This document shows positions 1 to 7,615 of a stretch of 64,000 nt of DNA, piece after piece. The notes below the pieces were generated by a model. It saw only the letters and a list, made by a program, of their open reading frames with translations. It was not told where the DNA came from and did no database searches. Origin of the DNA: PALSA-1296 sp038322815 (GTDB lineage: Bacteria; Bacteroidota; Ignavibacteria; Palsa-1295); NCBI GenBank assembly GCA_038322815.1, contig JBBQGG010000001.1:1-64000 (forward strand). The letters are read 5' to 3'. Made by a program: the position numbers and the translations under genes. Every line of letters starts with the position of its first letter. Within the stretch, counting starts at the first letter, position 1.

Positions 1-90
1 CGGCGCCACTTCAAAGGTATAAATACCTTTCTCTCCAAGAAGAGTTGCCTTTTCAGTAAGAAGCGGTCTGCGTAAAATTGCCTGTATCAT
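1..90 (-). CDS. rplW: 50S ribosomal protein L23, N-terminal part (cut by window edge)
   Basis: The reverse strand from the ATG at 88-90 stays open to base 1 and gives 30 residues starting MIQAILRRPLLTEKATLLGE, which matches the N-terminus of L23 (the family opens with a short helix and an L-T-EKA motif). L23 sits at the exit of the ribosomal tunnel and docks trigger factor and SRP. It follows rplD directly with 29 nt between them, the normal S10-operon order L3-L4-L23. The C-terminal two thirds lie outside the window. Confidence 0.9.
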   Translation of the reverse strand, partial: MIQAILRRPLLTEKATLLGEKGIYTFEVAP

Positions 91-119
91 TGCTGTTTTC
101 TATACTAACTTAGTAACGA

Positions 120-791
120 TTACATATTTAGAGTAATGTGCTCAACTTCTGTTTGCTGCTTTCCGCCCTTGAATCCCTGTTCGATAACAGGAATTGCAGA
201 TTGCTCAACGATCAAAACGCGGTTCTTCCAGATATCATACATCGAAGCTTTATCCGCTTCGAAAACAGTAAGAGAAGAAATATTACGTCCGCTTCTATAA
301 ATATTTTCATCATGTGAAGTTGTCAGAAGAAGAGACTGCTTCCCTTTAAGACCCATCGAATTAAGCATATCCTGCATCTTCTTCGTCTTGATCTCATTCC
401 ATGAAAAATCTTCAACAACGTAAAAAGCTTCAGCCTTAACTTTTTGTGAAAGCGCACTCTTTCTTGCAAGCTGCTTCACCTTTTTAGGCAAAGTCATAGT
501 ATACTTATGGGGCTTCGGGCCATGCATCGTACCACCGCCCGGATGAAGCGGACTCTTTATATCTCCCTGACGAGCGCGTCCGGTTCCTTTTTGACGAAAA
601 AGCTTTCTTGTCGATCCGGCTACTTCGCTACGTCCTTTGGTCGAATGAGTGCCCGAGCGACGATTTGCAAGGGTGGCTTTTATGGCTAACCACATCGCAT
701 GTTCGTGCGGTTCGATTCCGAAAATCGCCTCATCAACCGTAATAGTTTTCCCGGTCTTTGCTCCGCTTATATTATAAACTTCTAATTTCAT
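120..791 (-). CDS. rplD: 50S ribosomal protein L4
   Basis: A 223-aa protein, a normal length for L4. The long basic, glycine-rich loop that reaches into the tunnel wall is visible around residues 55-100 (RKLFRQKGTGRARQGDIKSP and the HPGGGTMHGP segment). L4 binds 23S rRNA early in assembly and in E. coli also represses its own S10 operon. It lies 31 nt downstream of rplC and 29 nt upstream of rplW on the same strand. Nothing is unusual in the sequence. Confidence 0.97.
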   Translation of the reverse strand: MKLEVYNISGAKTGKTITVDEAIFGIEPHEHAMWLAIKATLANRRSGTHSTKGRSEVAGSTRKLFRQKGTGRARQGDIKSPLHPGGGTMHGPKPHKYTMTLPKKVKQLARKSALSQKVKAEAFYVVEDFSWNEIKTKKMQDMLNSMGLKGKQSLLLTTSHDENIYRSGRNISSLTVFEADKASMYDIWKNRVLIVEQSAIPVIEQGFKGGKQQTEVEHITLNM

Positions 792-822
792 ATTCTTTTC
801 GTCTTAGAGACACTCTCTCGTC

Positions 823-1458
823 TTATCCTTTAACGACTTTTACAAGTTGATTTTTCGCCCCTGCAATCGATCCTTTTACAAGGATAAGATGCTGCTCAGG
901 AATAATGCGCAAGATCTTCAAATTGCGCGTTGTAATTTGCTCTCCACCCATACGTCCGCCCATTCTCTGCCCCTTGAAAACGCGAGATGGATAGCTCGAC
1001 GATCCGATAGATCCCGGAGCGCGCTGACGATCTGATTGTCCATGCGTTGCCTGACCCACACCACCGAAGTGATGGCGCTTAACTACACCCTGGAAGCCAC
1101 GTCCTTTTGAAGTGCCTACTACGTGAATAGTATCACCTTCGTGAAAGACATCAGAAGCAGTGATTTCGGCACCAGCCTCGAGTGACTTGAACTTCTCGTC
1201 GTCGAAAGAACGAATTTCCTTGATATAACGAAGTGCAGAGGTACCTGCTTTTTCGAAATGTCCTTTAGCCGGCTCATTTGCTTTGCGATCTGCTTTTTCC
1301 TCGAAGCCGATCTGCAAGGCATTGTAACCGTCTATTTCTTTCGTTTTTTTCTGAGTTATGTAGTTCGGCCCAAGAAGAATGACGGTAACAGGAACGTACT
1401 GTCCCTCTTCGTCAAACACTCCGGTCATCCCTACTTTTTTTCCTAAAAGTGCGCTCAT
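823..1458 (-). CDS. rplC: 50S ribosomal protein L3
   Basis: A 211-aa protein starting MSALLGKKVGMTGVF, the typical L3 opening, with the conserved central segment GRGFQGVVKRHHFGG and the glycine-rich W-finger-like region around GQRMGGRMGG. L3 initiates 50S assembly and approaches the peptidyl transferase centre. It lies in the S10 operon between rpsJ (142 nt upstream) and rplD (31 nt downstream). The long rpsJ-rplC spacer holds three hairpins, annotated separately. Confidence 0.97.
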   Translation of the reverse strand: MSALLGKKVGMTGVFDEEGQYVPVTVILLGPNYITQKKTKEIDGYNALQIGFEEKADRKANEPAKGHFEKAGTSALRYIKEIRSFDDEKFKSLEAGAEITASDVFHEGDTIHVVGTSKGRGFQGVVKRHHFGGVGQATHGQSDRQRAPGSIGSSSYPSRVFKGQRMGGRMGGEQITTRNLKILRIIPEQHLILVKGSIAGAKNQLVKVVKG

Positions 1459-1479
1459 TGTATTTATCTTGACGCAATG

Positions 1480-1584
1480 TGCCGTTTTCTAATCGGCAAA
1501 AAACTTTGAATAACTAGAATAGTCATTTCTGACCATCCACCCGAACAAGCAATGTGCTTATTCGATTGTGTGAGGATACCCCAC
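1480..1584 (-). promoter_or_regulatory. Three consecutive hairpins between rpsJ and rplC (candidate r-protein control region)
   Basis: Read in the direction of transcription, the rpsJ-rplC spacer can form three stem-loops in a row: 1584-1570 (GTGGGG/CCTCAC, 3-nt loop), 1564-1542 (10-bp stem CGAATAAGCA/TGCTTGTTCG, 3-nt loop) and 1498-1480 (TGCCG/CGGCA, 9-nt loop). None is followed by a good U tract, so they look less like a terminator than a translation-control or processing site. In E. coli the S10 operon is controlled by L4 at the leader before rpsJ; a site in this position would be different. Function is inferred. Confidence 0.45.
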
Positions 1585-1600
1585 AGATTCAACCGCTTAT

Positions 1601-1903
1601 TTAGACCTTAATCTCAACTTCCACGCCAGCCGGGAGTTCTAACTTCATCAGAGAGTCAACAGTACGGCTATTAGAATTTAGAATGTCGATCAAGCGCTTA
1701 TGTGCACGAAGCTCAAATTGTTCACGGCTTTTTTTATCAACGTGAGGTGATCGGTTAACAGTATAGATAGACTTCTTCGTTGGAAGAGGAATCGGTCCTG
1801 AAACCACGCATCCTGTCGGCTTTACGGTGCGTATGATCTTTTCGGCTGACTTATCGATCAGATTATGATCGTAAGACTTAAGTTTTATGCGAATTTTTTG
1901 CAT
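1601..1903 (-). CDS. rpsJ: 30S ribosomal protein S10
   Basis: A 100-aa protein starting MQKIRIKLKSYDHNLIDKSA with the conserved SGPIPLPTK and VNRSPHVDKKSREQFE segments of S10, the usual length. S10 is a component of the 30S head and doubles as NusE in transcription antitermination. It follows tuf with a 76-nt spacer that contains a terminator-like hairpin, and precedes rplC by 142 nt. Confidence 0.98.
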   Translation of the reverse strand: MQKIRIKLKSYDHNLIDKSAEKIIRTVKPTGCVVSGPIPLPTKKSIYTVNRSPHVDKKSREQFELRAHKRLIDILNSNSRTVDSLMKLELPAGVEVEIKV

Positions 1904-1942
1904 TTAAAACTACGCTTGTGATATTGATTGAGAATGAACAAA

Positions 1943-1970
1943 GAAAAAGGCGCTTGTTACAACAAACGCC
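1943..1970 (-). terminator. Terminator or attenuator hairpin between tuf and rpsJ
   Basis: On the reverse strand, just after the tuf stop, GGCGTTTGTT-GTA-ACAAGCGCC (1970-1949) can pair over most of its length and is followed at once by TTTTT (1948-1944), the form of an intrinsic terminator. Its place inside the tuf-rpsJ transcription unit suggests partial termination that gives more tuf than ribosomal mRNA. Strength is not known. Confidence 0.65.
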
Positions 1971-1979
1971 CATTTCAAT

Positions 1980-3188
1980 TTATTTTGTAATCTTATCGAC
2001 AACTCCGGCTCCAACCGTACGGCCGCCTTCGCGGATAGCAAAACGGAGTCCTTCTTCCATGGCGATCGGAGTAATTAGCTCGATCGACATTTCGATATTG
2101 TCACCAGGCATAACCATGTCAACTCCTGTTGGCAGGGTTGCAACACCCGTTACGTCTGTAGTACGGAAGTAAAACTGCGGACGGTATCCGTTGAAGAACG
2201 GAGTATGTCTGCCGCCCTCGTCTTTCGAGAGAACGTATACCTTCGCACTGAAATTTGTATGCGGTGTGATCGAACCCGGCTTTGCTACAACCTGTCCACG
2301 CTCGAGATCGGTCTTTTCAACGCCACGAAGGAGAATACCAACGTTATCGCCAGCCAGACCTTCGTCAAGTTCTTTGCGGAACATCTCAATACCGGTAACA
2401 ACGGTCTTTTTGTGCTGACCGAGACCGATAACTTCAACTTCCTCACCGACGCGAACTTTGCCACGCTCGATACGACCTGTACCCACTGTACCGCGGCCTG
2501 TTATCGAGAATACGTCTTCGATTGACATCAAGAACGGCTTATCAATATCACGAGTAGGTGTAGGGATATATGTATCAACTGCATCCATAAGCTCATAGAT
2601 ACACTTCAAACGTGGATCATCAAGAGCAGAAGCAGGATCAGACCCTGCATTCAAAGCCTGAAGCGCTGAACCGCGAATGATAGGAATATCATCTCCCGGG
2701 AATTCATACTTCGTAAGAAGTTCGCGAAGTTCAAGCTCAACGAGCTCAAGAAGTTCAGGATCAGCGATATCACATTTGTTTAAGAAAACAACGATCTTAG
2801 GCACACCAACCTGGCGCGCAAGAAGAATGTGCTCGCGAGTCTGTGGCATCGGTCCGTCAGTAGCTGCACAGACGAGAATAGCTCCGTCCATCTGAGCTGC
2901 ACCGGTGATCATGTTCTTCACATAATCAGCATGGCCGGGGCAATCAACGTGAGCGTAGTGACGAGCTTTTGTCTCGTACTCAACGTGAGCAGTAGCAATC
3001 GTGATTCCACGTGCTTTTTCTTCCGGTGCGTTATCGATCGAATCGAATGAACGAACTTCACCGTTACCATTCTGCTTTGCCATTGCCATTGTGATGGCAG
3101 CGGTAAGAGTAGTCTTACCATGATCAACGTGACCGATCGTGCCAACGTTTACGTGCGGCTTGGAACGATCAAATTTTGCTTTTGCCAT
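1980..3188 (-). CDS. tuf: Translation elongation factor Tu
   Basis: A 402-aa EF-Tu with all GTPase motifs: G1 GHVDHGKT (residues about 19-26), the switch I segment ARGITIATAHVEYET, G3 DCPGH, G4 NKCD, then the two beta-barrel domains ending in GRTVGAGVVDKI. It delivers aminoacyl-tRNA to the ribosome. It is the first gene of the minus-strand ribosomal cluster here. In many bacteria rpsL, rpsG and fusA precede it, but here the upstream side is a 450-nt noncoding region and a divergent membrane protein gene. Confidence 0.98.
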   Translation of the reverse strand: MAKAKFDRSKPHVNVGTIGHVDHGKTTLTAAITMAMAKQNGNGEVRSFDSIDNAPEEKARGITIATAHVEYETKARHYAHVDCPGHADYVKNMITGAAQMDGAILVCAATDGPMPQTREHILLARQVGVPKIVVFLNKCDIADPELLELVELELRELLTKYEFPGDDIPIIRGSALQALNAGSDPASALDDPRLKCIYELMDAVDTYIPTPTRDIDKPFLMSIEDVFSITGRGTVGTGRIERGKVRVGEEVEVIGLGQHKKTVVTGIEMFRKELDEGLAGDNVGILLRGVEKTDLERGQVVAKPGSITPHTNFSAKVYVLSKDEGGRHTPFFNGYRPQFYFRTTDVTGVATLPTGVDMVMPGDNIEMSIELITPIAMEEGLRFAIREGGRTVGAGVVDKITK

Positions 3189-3256
3189 TGTCGTCTAAAG
3201 AATTATGATTGGTTTATAAAAACATTTACCACAGGAGAAACTCATGCATTTCCCTG

Positions 3257-3290
3257 TTGGTGTATAAAAACGTTAAATTTTGTATCTTTG
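3257..3290 (+). promoter_or_regulatory. Bacteroidetes-type promoter in front of a candidate RNA
   Basis: TATCTTTG at 3283-3290 is an exact match to the TAnnTTTG -7 element known from Bacteroidetes. A TTG at 3257-3259 lies 23 nt upstream, slightly longer than the usual 19-21. No protein start follows for 350 nt, and transcription from here would begin near 3297, exactly where the folded segment starts. Assignment as a promoter is by motif only. Confidence 0.4.
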
Positions 3291-3296
3291 AAAACA

Positions 3297-3470
3297 ATGC
3301 CCTATTAGGGGCTACTGTTGCATGTTTCGCTTGCCGTGCGCTCGGAGTGAATTTGCTTTCGCAAGTTCTCGAACACGTTTTCGGGTAAATACCCAAGTCG
3401 TTTGTTCGTACGCCGTATTTGGCTGGCAGAGGCGAAGATTCGCACAAAGAACATATGCCCTTTTTAGGGA
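3297..3470 (+). ncRNA. Candidate structured non-coding RNA of unknown family
   Basis: The segment is closed by a long-range helix pairing 3300-3312 with 3457-3469 (13 positions, two U-U mismatches). Inside it, TGTT (3316-3319) can pair with AACA (3450-3453) and TTCGC (3326-3330) with GCGAA (3432-3436). There are also a perfect 8-bp hairpin at 3349-3356/3361-3368 with loop TTTC, and an arm CGAACACG (3370-3377) with CGTTTGTTCG (3399-3408) capped by GGGTA-AA-TACCC (3383-3394). A TAnnTTTG element ends 7 nt before it. I see no SRP Alu or GGAAG motif, no RNase P core and no tmRNA T-arm. A 6S-like RNA is one possibility, given the size and long closed shape. The strand is inferred from the promoter. 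Confidence 0.5.
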
Positions 3471-3539
3471 GCGCGGTATTAACGGCAAATTGGATTAAAG
3501 AGTTTCCGTAAATCTTTAATTTACTGATATTTTTTCGCT

Positions 3540-3573
3540 TTTGCTGAGACCTGAGGTAAATGCAGTATATTTG
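3540..3573 (+). promoter_or_regulatory. Probable promoter of the membrane protein gene at 3639
   Basis: TATATTTG at 3566-3573 matches the Bacteroidetes -7 element TAnnTTTG, with TTTG at 3540-3543 spaced 22 nt before it. The following protein gene starts 65 nt downstream on the same strand. I saw no competing element between it and the start codon. Confidence 0.45.
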
Positions 3574-3638
3574 CTCTGAGAAGAAAAAAACGGCATGATA
3601 CTAACAGGCAGTTTATCTCTTATAAAATCTCAAATCTG

Positions 3639-4982
3639 ATGGATATACCGAGTAAAGTTTCTTTAGGTAAAGCGAGTTTCCTGTTTAAGAAATATATTGC
3701 CCTGCACTTTTTTTTCCTTCTACTAATAGCTCTCTATGTATTCGGTTTTGAATATGTTCCTGCTCAGGACTATCCAAACTTACTCTACCAGGGGCACATT
3801 TTCAATCAGTTACTATTCCATGGAAACAACTTTAGCGGAATATTCTTTCTTTACCCCTACATTCCCCCAAATGTCGTAAGTACTATAGTACTAGCAATAT
3901 TCGATCTTGTCTTCGATCCATTTTTTTCCGGTAAGCTTTACCTTGTGCTTCTCGGGTTTTCTCTGTATTGGAGTATAAACAGGTATATAAAAAGTTTCGA
4001 CATTCGCTATCCGATGCTTATTGCTGCTCTTTCATTTTTTCTTACTTTTAATCTTCATTATCTTGCGGGATACTTAAATTTCATATCAGGTCTTGCTTTT
4101 ACTTTGCATATTATAGCAACAATGCGGAGCCATCCAAAGCTTGAAGACAATCTCTGGTTTCTTGGAATGGCAATTCTTATATCATACCTCTGCCATTTTA
4201 TTGCACTCGTTATTTTAATTATATATCTGACTGTAAATTTTATTATCAAGAAAAAATACGTTATTGCCTTTCGAAGTTTTGCTGCAGCGCTTCCGACTAT
4301 CATACTATTTGGACAATATCTTTTTACGCGTACAATTACAATTTTACCTCATTCTGCTGATTTGGATACACGGGGTATTCCGGAAGTAGCGATTGATCAA
4401 GTACGTAATTTTTGCAGAGTATTTATTCCGTTTCATCATTTTAAGTGGGTGACTGAATTACCCCCACCCATCGTTGCATTTGATTATTCCTTTTCTGTCA
4501 TTGTACTCGCAGGATGTTGTTTGCTAGTAATACGTTGTATTTTGAGAAAAAACTACCCAATTACTTTTTGGTTAACCGGCATTTCCCTTCTTCTGTCCAT
4601 ATTACTCCCCACTTATATAGGAGGCGTATTATTGCCCGGCGAACGATTCGTTATTTTTTGCCTTGTGAATGCTATAGTTTTATATCTATCTTTGAAACCA
4701 CAATTATTGCAGAGAAACCTGTTTTTTGGTTTACTATTGATATTGGGGATTGCAGGAATAGGATATAACTATTTTAATGAATACCGGTTTAATAGTATGG
4801 TTGCTGCGCACATGATTCCGCAAGAGGCGATATTTCAATCAAGGACGAAACAGGAGGGGACAAATGGTTTTTTACATTTCCATTTTTATGATGATATCAA
4901 GTCCGGGAAAGTCGTACCGTTTTTTAATACCGGAATAATTTCATTTCCCGATAGTATAAAAAAAAGTAATTCGGAGCAATAA
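3639..4982 (+). CDS. Polytopic membrane protein, GT-C glycosyltransferase-like
   Basis: A 447-aa very hydrophobic protein with about ten membrane segments. The first follows a short basic N-terminus. After it comes a periplasmic-loop motif PAQDYPNLLY with Asp near residue 44, in the place where GT-C glycosyltransferases (polyprenyl-phosphate-sugar users) carry their first-loop acidic residue. The tail of about 60 residues is soluble. No further family signature was recognised, so the glycosyltransferase idea rests on topology and that motif. It stands alone behind its own promoter; serS starts 48 nt after it. Confidence 0.6.
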   Translation: MDIPSKVSLGKASFLFKKYIALHFFFLLLIALYVFGFEYVPAQDYPNLLYQGHIFNQLLFHGNNFSGIFFLYPYIPPNVVSTIVLAIFDLVFDPFFSGKLYLVLLGFSLYWSINRYIKSFDIRYPMLIAALSFFLTFNLHYLAGYLNFISGLAFTLHIIATMRSHPKLEDNLWFLGMAILISYLCHFIALVILIIYLTVNFIIKKKYVIAFRSFAAALPTIILFGQYLFTRTITILPHSADLDTRGIPEVAIDQVRNFCRVFIPFHHFKWVTELPPPIVAFDYSFSVIVLAGCCLLVIRCILRKNYPITFWLTGISLLLSILLPTYIGGVLLPGERFVIFCLVNAIVLYLSLKPQLLQRNLFFGLLLILGIAGIGYNYFNEYRFNSMVAAHMIPQEAIFQSRTKQEGTNGFLHFHFYDDIKSGKVVPFFNTGIISFPDSIKKSNSEQ

Positions 4983-5030
4983 TGCTTCCTTCACTGTTGG
5001 AGAGGTTGCAAAATTATTTTTTTATACTTC

Positions 5031-6311
5031 ATGCTTGATATAAAGATCATTCGCGAACAACCAAACTTAGTTCGCGCCGCTATTAAAGCAAAACGAACAG
5101 ATGACGTTATTGACGAGGTACTTATCTTCGACGGCGATCGCCGTGCGATCATTTCGCGCGTTGAAATTATCAAGAATAAACGCAACACAGTAAGCGAAGA
5201 GATTGCTCGCATCAAACGAAGCGGAGGGAATGCCGACGACGTAATCGTAGAAATGAAAGTCGTAAGCGATGAAATTACCTCGCTCGATATTTCGCTGCGC
5301 GAGATTGAGGAGAAGTTGAATGACTTACTTGATACTATTCCAAATATCCCTCATGCTGATGTTCCTCATGGTGAAGATGCTTCCGGAAATAAAGAAGTGA
5401 AGCGTTGGGCTCCCGGCAATGATGAATTACTTTTGCAAAAAAGATTAGGTCTTGATCACTTGCAGGTTGCAGAGAAATACGGATTATTTGATTTCAAACG
5501 CGGTGCGAAGATCGCAGCAGCCGGCTTCCCTCTTTATATGGGAAAAGGCGCAGCTCTTGAACGAGCCTTCATTAATTTTATGCTTGATGAGCATACAGCA
5601 AAAAACGGATACACTGAAGTGTTGCCCCCTCTTTTTGCAAATGCAGAATCATTGCGCGGAACAGGTAATCTTCCGAAATTTCGCGATCAGTTATATTACA
5701 TGCCTGAAGATGAGCTTTTTGCAATTCCGACAGCCGAAGTTCCGATCACAAATATCTACCGCGACGAAGTTTTAAGAGGCGAAGACCTTCCTATTAAGTA
5801 TTGCGGATTTACTGCATGCTTTAGACGCGAAGCAGGTTCGTACGGAAAAGACACACGCGGATTTTTACGAGTTCATGAATTTAACAAAGTCGAACTTGTA
5901 AAATTTTCTTTGCCTGAAAAATCATACGAAGAACACGAACTATTAACTCGTAATGCTGAGGATATCTTAGAAAAGCTTCAAATCCCTTACCGCAGACTAT
6001 TGCTCTGCGGTGGCGATACAAGTTTTTCAAGTGCGAAAACGTACGATCTTGAGGTATGGGCGCCTATCGAAGGAACCTGGCTTGAAGCTTCGAGCTGTTC
6101 GAACTTCGAATCATTCCAGGCTCGGCGAGCCAACATACGGTTCAAACGAGATCCGAAATCGAAACCGGAATTTGTTCATACACTTAATGGAAGCGGTCTT
6201 GCAACTTCACGTCTGATGGTTGCATTTCTGGAAAACCATCAGCAATCCGATGGTTCAATTAAGATCCCTGAAGTCTTGCATAAATATTTGACGTTCACTT
6301 CTATTTCATAA
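5031..6311 (+). CDS. serS: Seryl-tRNA synthetase
   Basis: A 426-aa class II synthetase. Residues about 1-110 form the antiparallel coiled-coil arm that holds the tRNA long arm. The catalytic core shows motif 2 (FRREAGSYGKDTRGFLRVHE) and motif 3 (LNGSGLATSRLMVAFLENHQ). It charges tRNA-Ser with serine. Length is normal. Only 1 nt separates its stop from the GTG start of lysA, so the two genes are probably co-transcribed. Confidence 0.97.
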   Translation: MLDIKIIREQPNLVRAAIKAKRTDDVIDEVLIFDGDRRAIISRVEIIKNKRNTVSEEIARIKRSGGNADDVIVEMKVVSDEITSLDISLREIEEKLNDLLDTIPNIPHADVPHGEDASGNKEVKRWAPGNDELLLQKRLGLDHLQVAEKYGLFDFKRGAKIAAAGFPLYMGKGAALERAFINFMLDEHTAKNGYTEVLPPLFANAESLRGTGNLPKFRDQLYYMPEDELFAIPTAEVPITNIYRDEVLRGEDLPIKYCGFTACFRREAGSYGKDTRGFLRVHEFNKVELVKFSLPEKSYEEHELLTRNAEDILEKLQIPYRRLLLCGGDTSFSSAKTYDLEVWAPIEGTWLEASSCSNFESFQARRANIRFKRDPKSKPEFVHTLNGSGLATSRLMVAFLENHQQSDGSIKIPEVLHKYLTFTSIS

Positions 6312-6312
6312 C

Positions 6313-7611
6313 GTGAGCGATACAACTTTTTCTTACAGAGCTTTATCGAATCACTCCGAGCTTTACTGCGAAGATGTAGTGCTGGCCAAACTTGCATCAG
6401 AGTTCGGTACTCCCCTGTACGTTTATTCACAAACTCAACTGCTTGCCAATTTTCGGTCATTTAATGCAGCAATCATAAAAAACGGTATAAAGAATTACGT
6501 CTCTTATGCAGTGAAGGCGAATTCAAACATTGAGTTACTTAAACTACTTGCATCCGAAGGATCTGGTGCATCCGTGGTAAGCGGCGCAGAACTTCTCGTT
6601 GCACTTCGCTCCGGCATTGATCCAAAGAAAATCACATTCGATGGACCTGGAAAAACGGATGAAGAAATTACATTTGCTTTAAAATCAAATATCTTCGCGA
6701 TTGATGTTGAGAGTTTGCAAGAACTTCATATTATCAATGATATTGCAGGAAAACTATCCGTCAAAGCACCAATCTGTATTCGCGTTAATCCTCACGTAGA
6801 TGCTAAAACCCATCCATATATATCAACAGGGTTATCTGAAAATAAATTTGGGATTGCAATTGACGATTCAATAGAGGCATATCGCATTGCGCGTGTATTG
6901 CCCAATATTGAAATAATCGGAATCCATTGTCACATTGGCTCACAAATTACTGACCTTTCTGTTTTTAAGGAAGCTGCCGAATCCATCAGCGGATTTGTCA
7001 TCACTCTAAAAGAGAAAGAAAATATAGCATTAAAGCATATTAATTTTGGTGGCGGACAGGCAGTTGAATATCATAATGCTATCAGCCATCCTTCGCTGCC
7101 TGAAGTTACCAAATCTAAAGGAAATATACTTTCTTTCAAAGATATTACTGAGGCTGTAATGCCGATCCTGCTGAAAACGGGTTGCACAGTAAATGTAGAA
7201 CCGGGTAGGTCCATTGTTGCGAATTCCGGCGTGTTGATTTCTAAAGTACTTTATACTAAATCTAATGGCAATAAGAATTTCGTGATTATTGATGCAGCGA
7301 TGAACGATCTCATTCGCCCTAGCCTCTACCATGCCTATCATCAGATCGTACCGCTCTCACTGCAAACAAATTCTCCGCAATCTATTGTTGACATCGTAGG
7401 ACCAATTTGTGAAACCGGTGATTTTTTAGCGCAGGATCGAGGGTTACCCATTGTAGATCGTTCGGATTTACTTGCGATTATGTGTACAGGAGCTTATGGA
7501 TATGTTCTTGCCTCAAATTATAATCTTCGTCCTAAAGCCGTTGAAGTATTAGTTGAAGGAAGTTCATATAAGATCATCAGAGAGCGTGAACGTATTGAAG
7601 ATATTATTTAA
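6313..7611 (+). CDS. lysA: Diaminopimelate decarboxylase
   Basis: A 432-aa PLP enzyme of fold type III catalysing the last step of lysine synthesis, meso-DAP to L-lysine. It has the PLP-lysine motif SYAVKANSN near residue 60, HCHIGSQI, the glycine-rich INFGGG, EPGRSIVANSG and the active-site CTGAYGYV near the C-terminus. The start is GTG at 6313, one base after the serS stop; the residues that follow align well with the family. The next gene, asd, makes a precursor of the same pathway. Confidence 0.95.
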   Translation: MSDTTFSYRALSNHSELYCEDVVLAKLASEFGTPLYVYSQTQLLANFRSFNAAIIKNGIKNYVSYAVKANSNIELLKLLASEGSGASVVSGAELLVALRSGIDPKKITFDGPGKTDEEITFALKSNIFAIDVESLQELHIINDIAGKLSVKAPICIRVNPHVDAKTHPYISTGLSENKFGIAIDDSIEAYRIARVLPNIEIIGIHCHIGSQITDLSVFKEAAESISGFVITLKEKENIALKHINFGGGQAVEYHNAISHPSLPEVTKSKGNILSFKDITEAVMPILLKTGCTVNVEPGRSIVANSGVLISKVLYTKSNGNKNFVIIDAAMNDLIRPSLYHAYHQIVPLSLQTNSPQSIVDIVGPICETGDFLAQDRGLPIVDRSDLLAIMCTGAYGYVLASNYNLRPKAVEVLVEGSSYKIIRERERIEDII

Positions 7612-7615
7612 TTGA

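Noticed and set aside
3226..3447. A 73-codon open frame on the minus strand over the candidate RNA
   Set aside because: It has no family character and its frame runs through the paired arms of the RNA structure, so it is more likely a chance ORF.
3189..3638. A tRNA gene beside tuf
   Set aside because: No T-arm TTCGA with a matching stem, no anticodon arm and no CCA end could be found on either strand.
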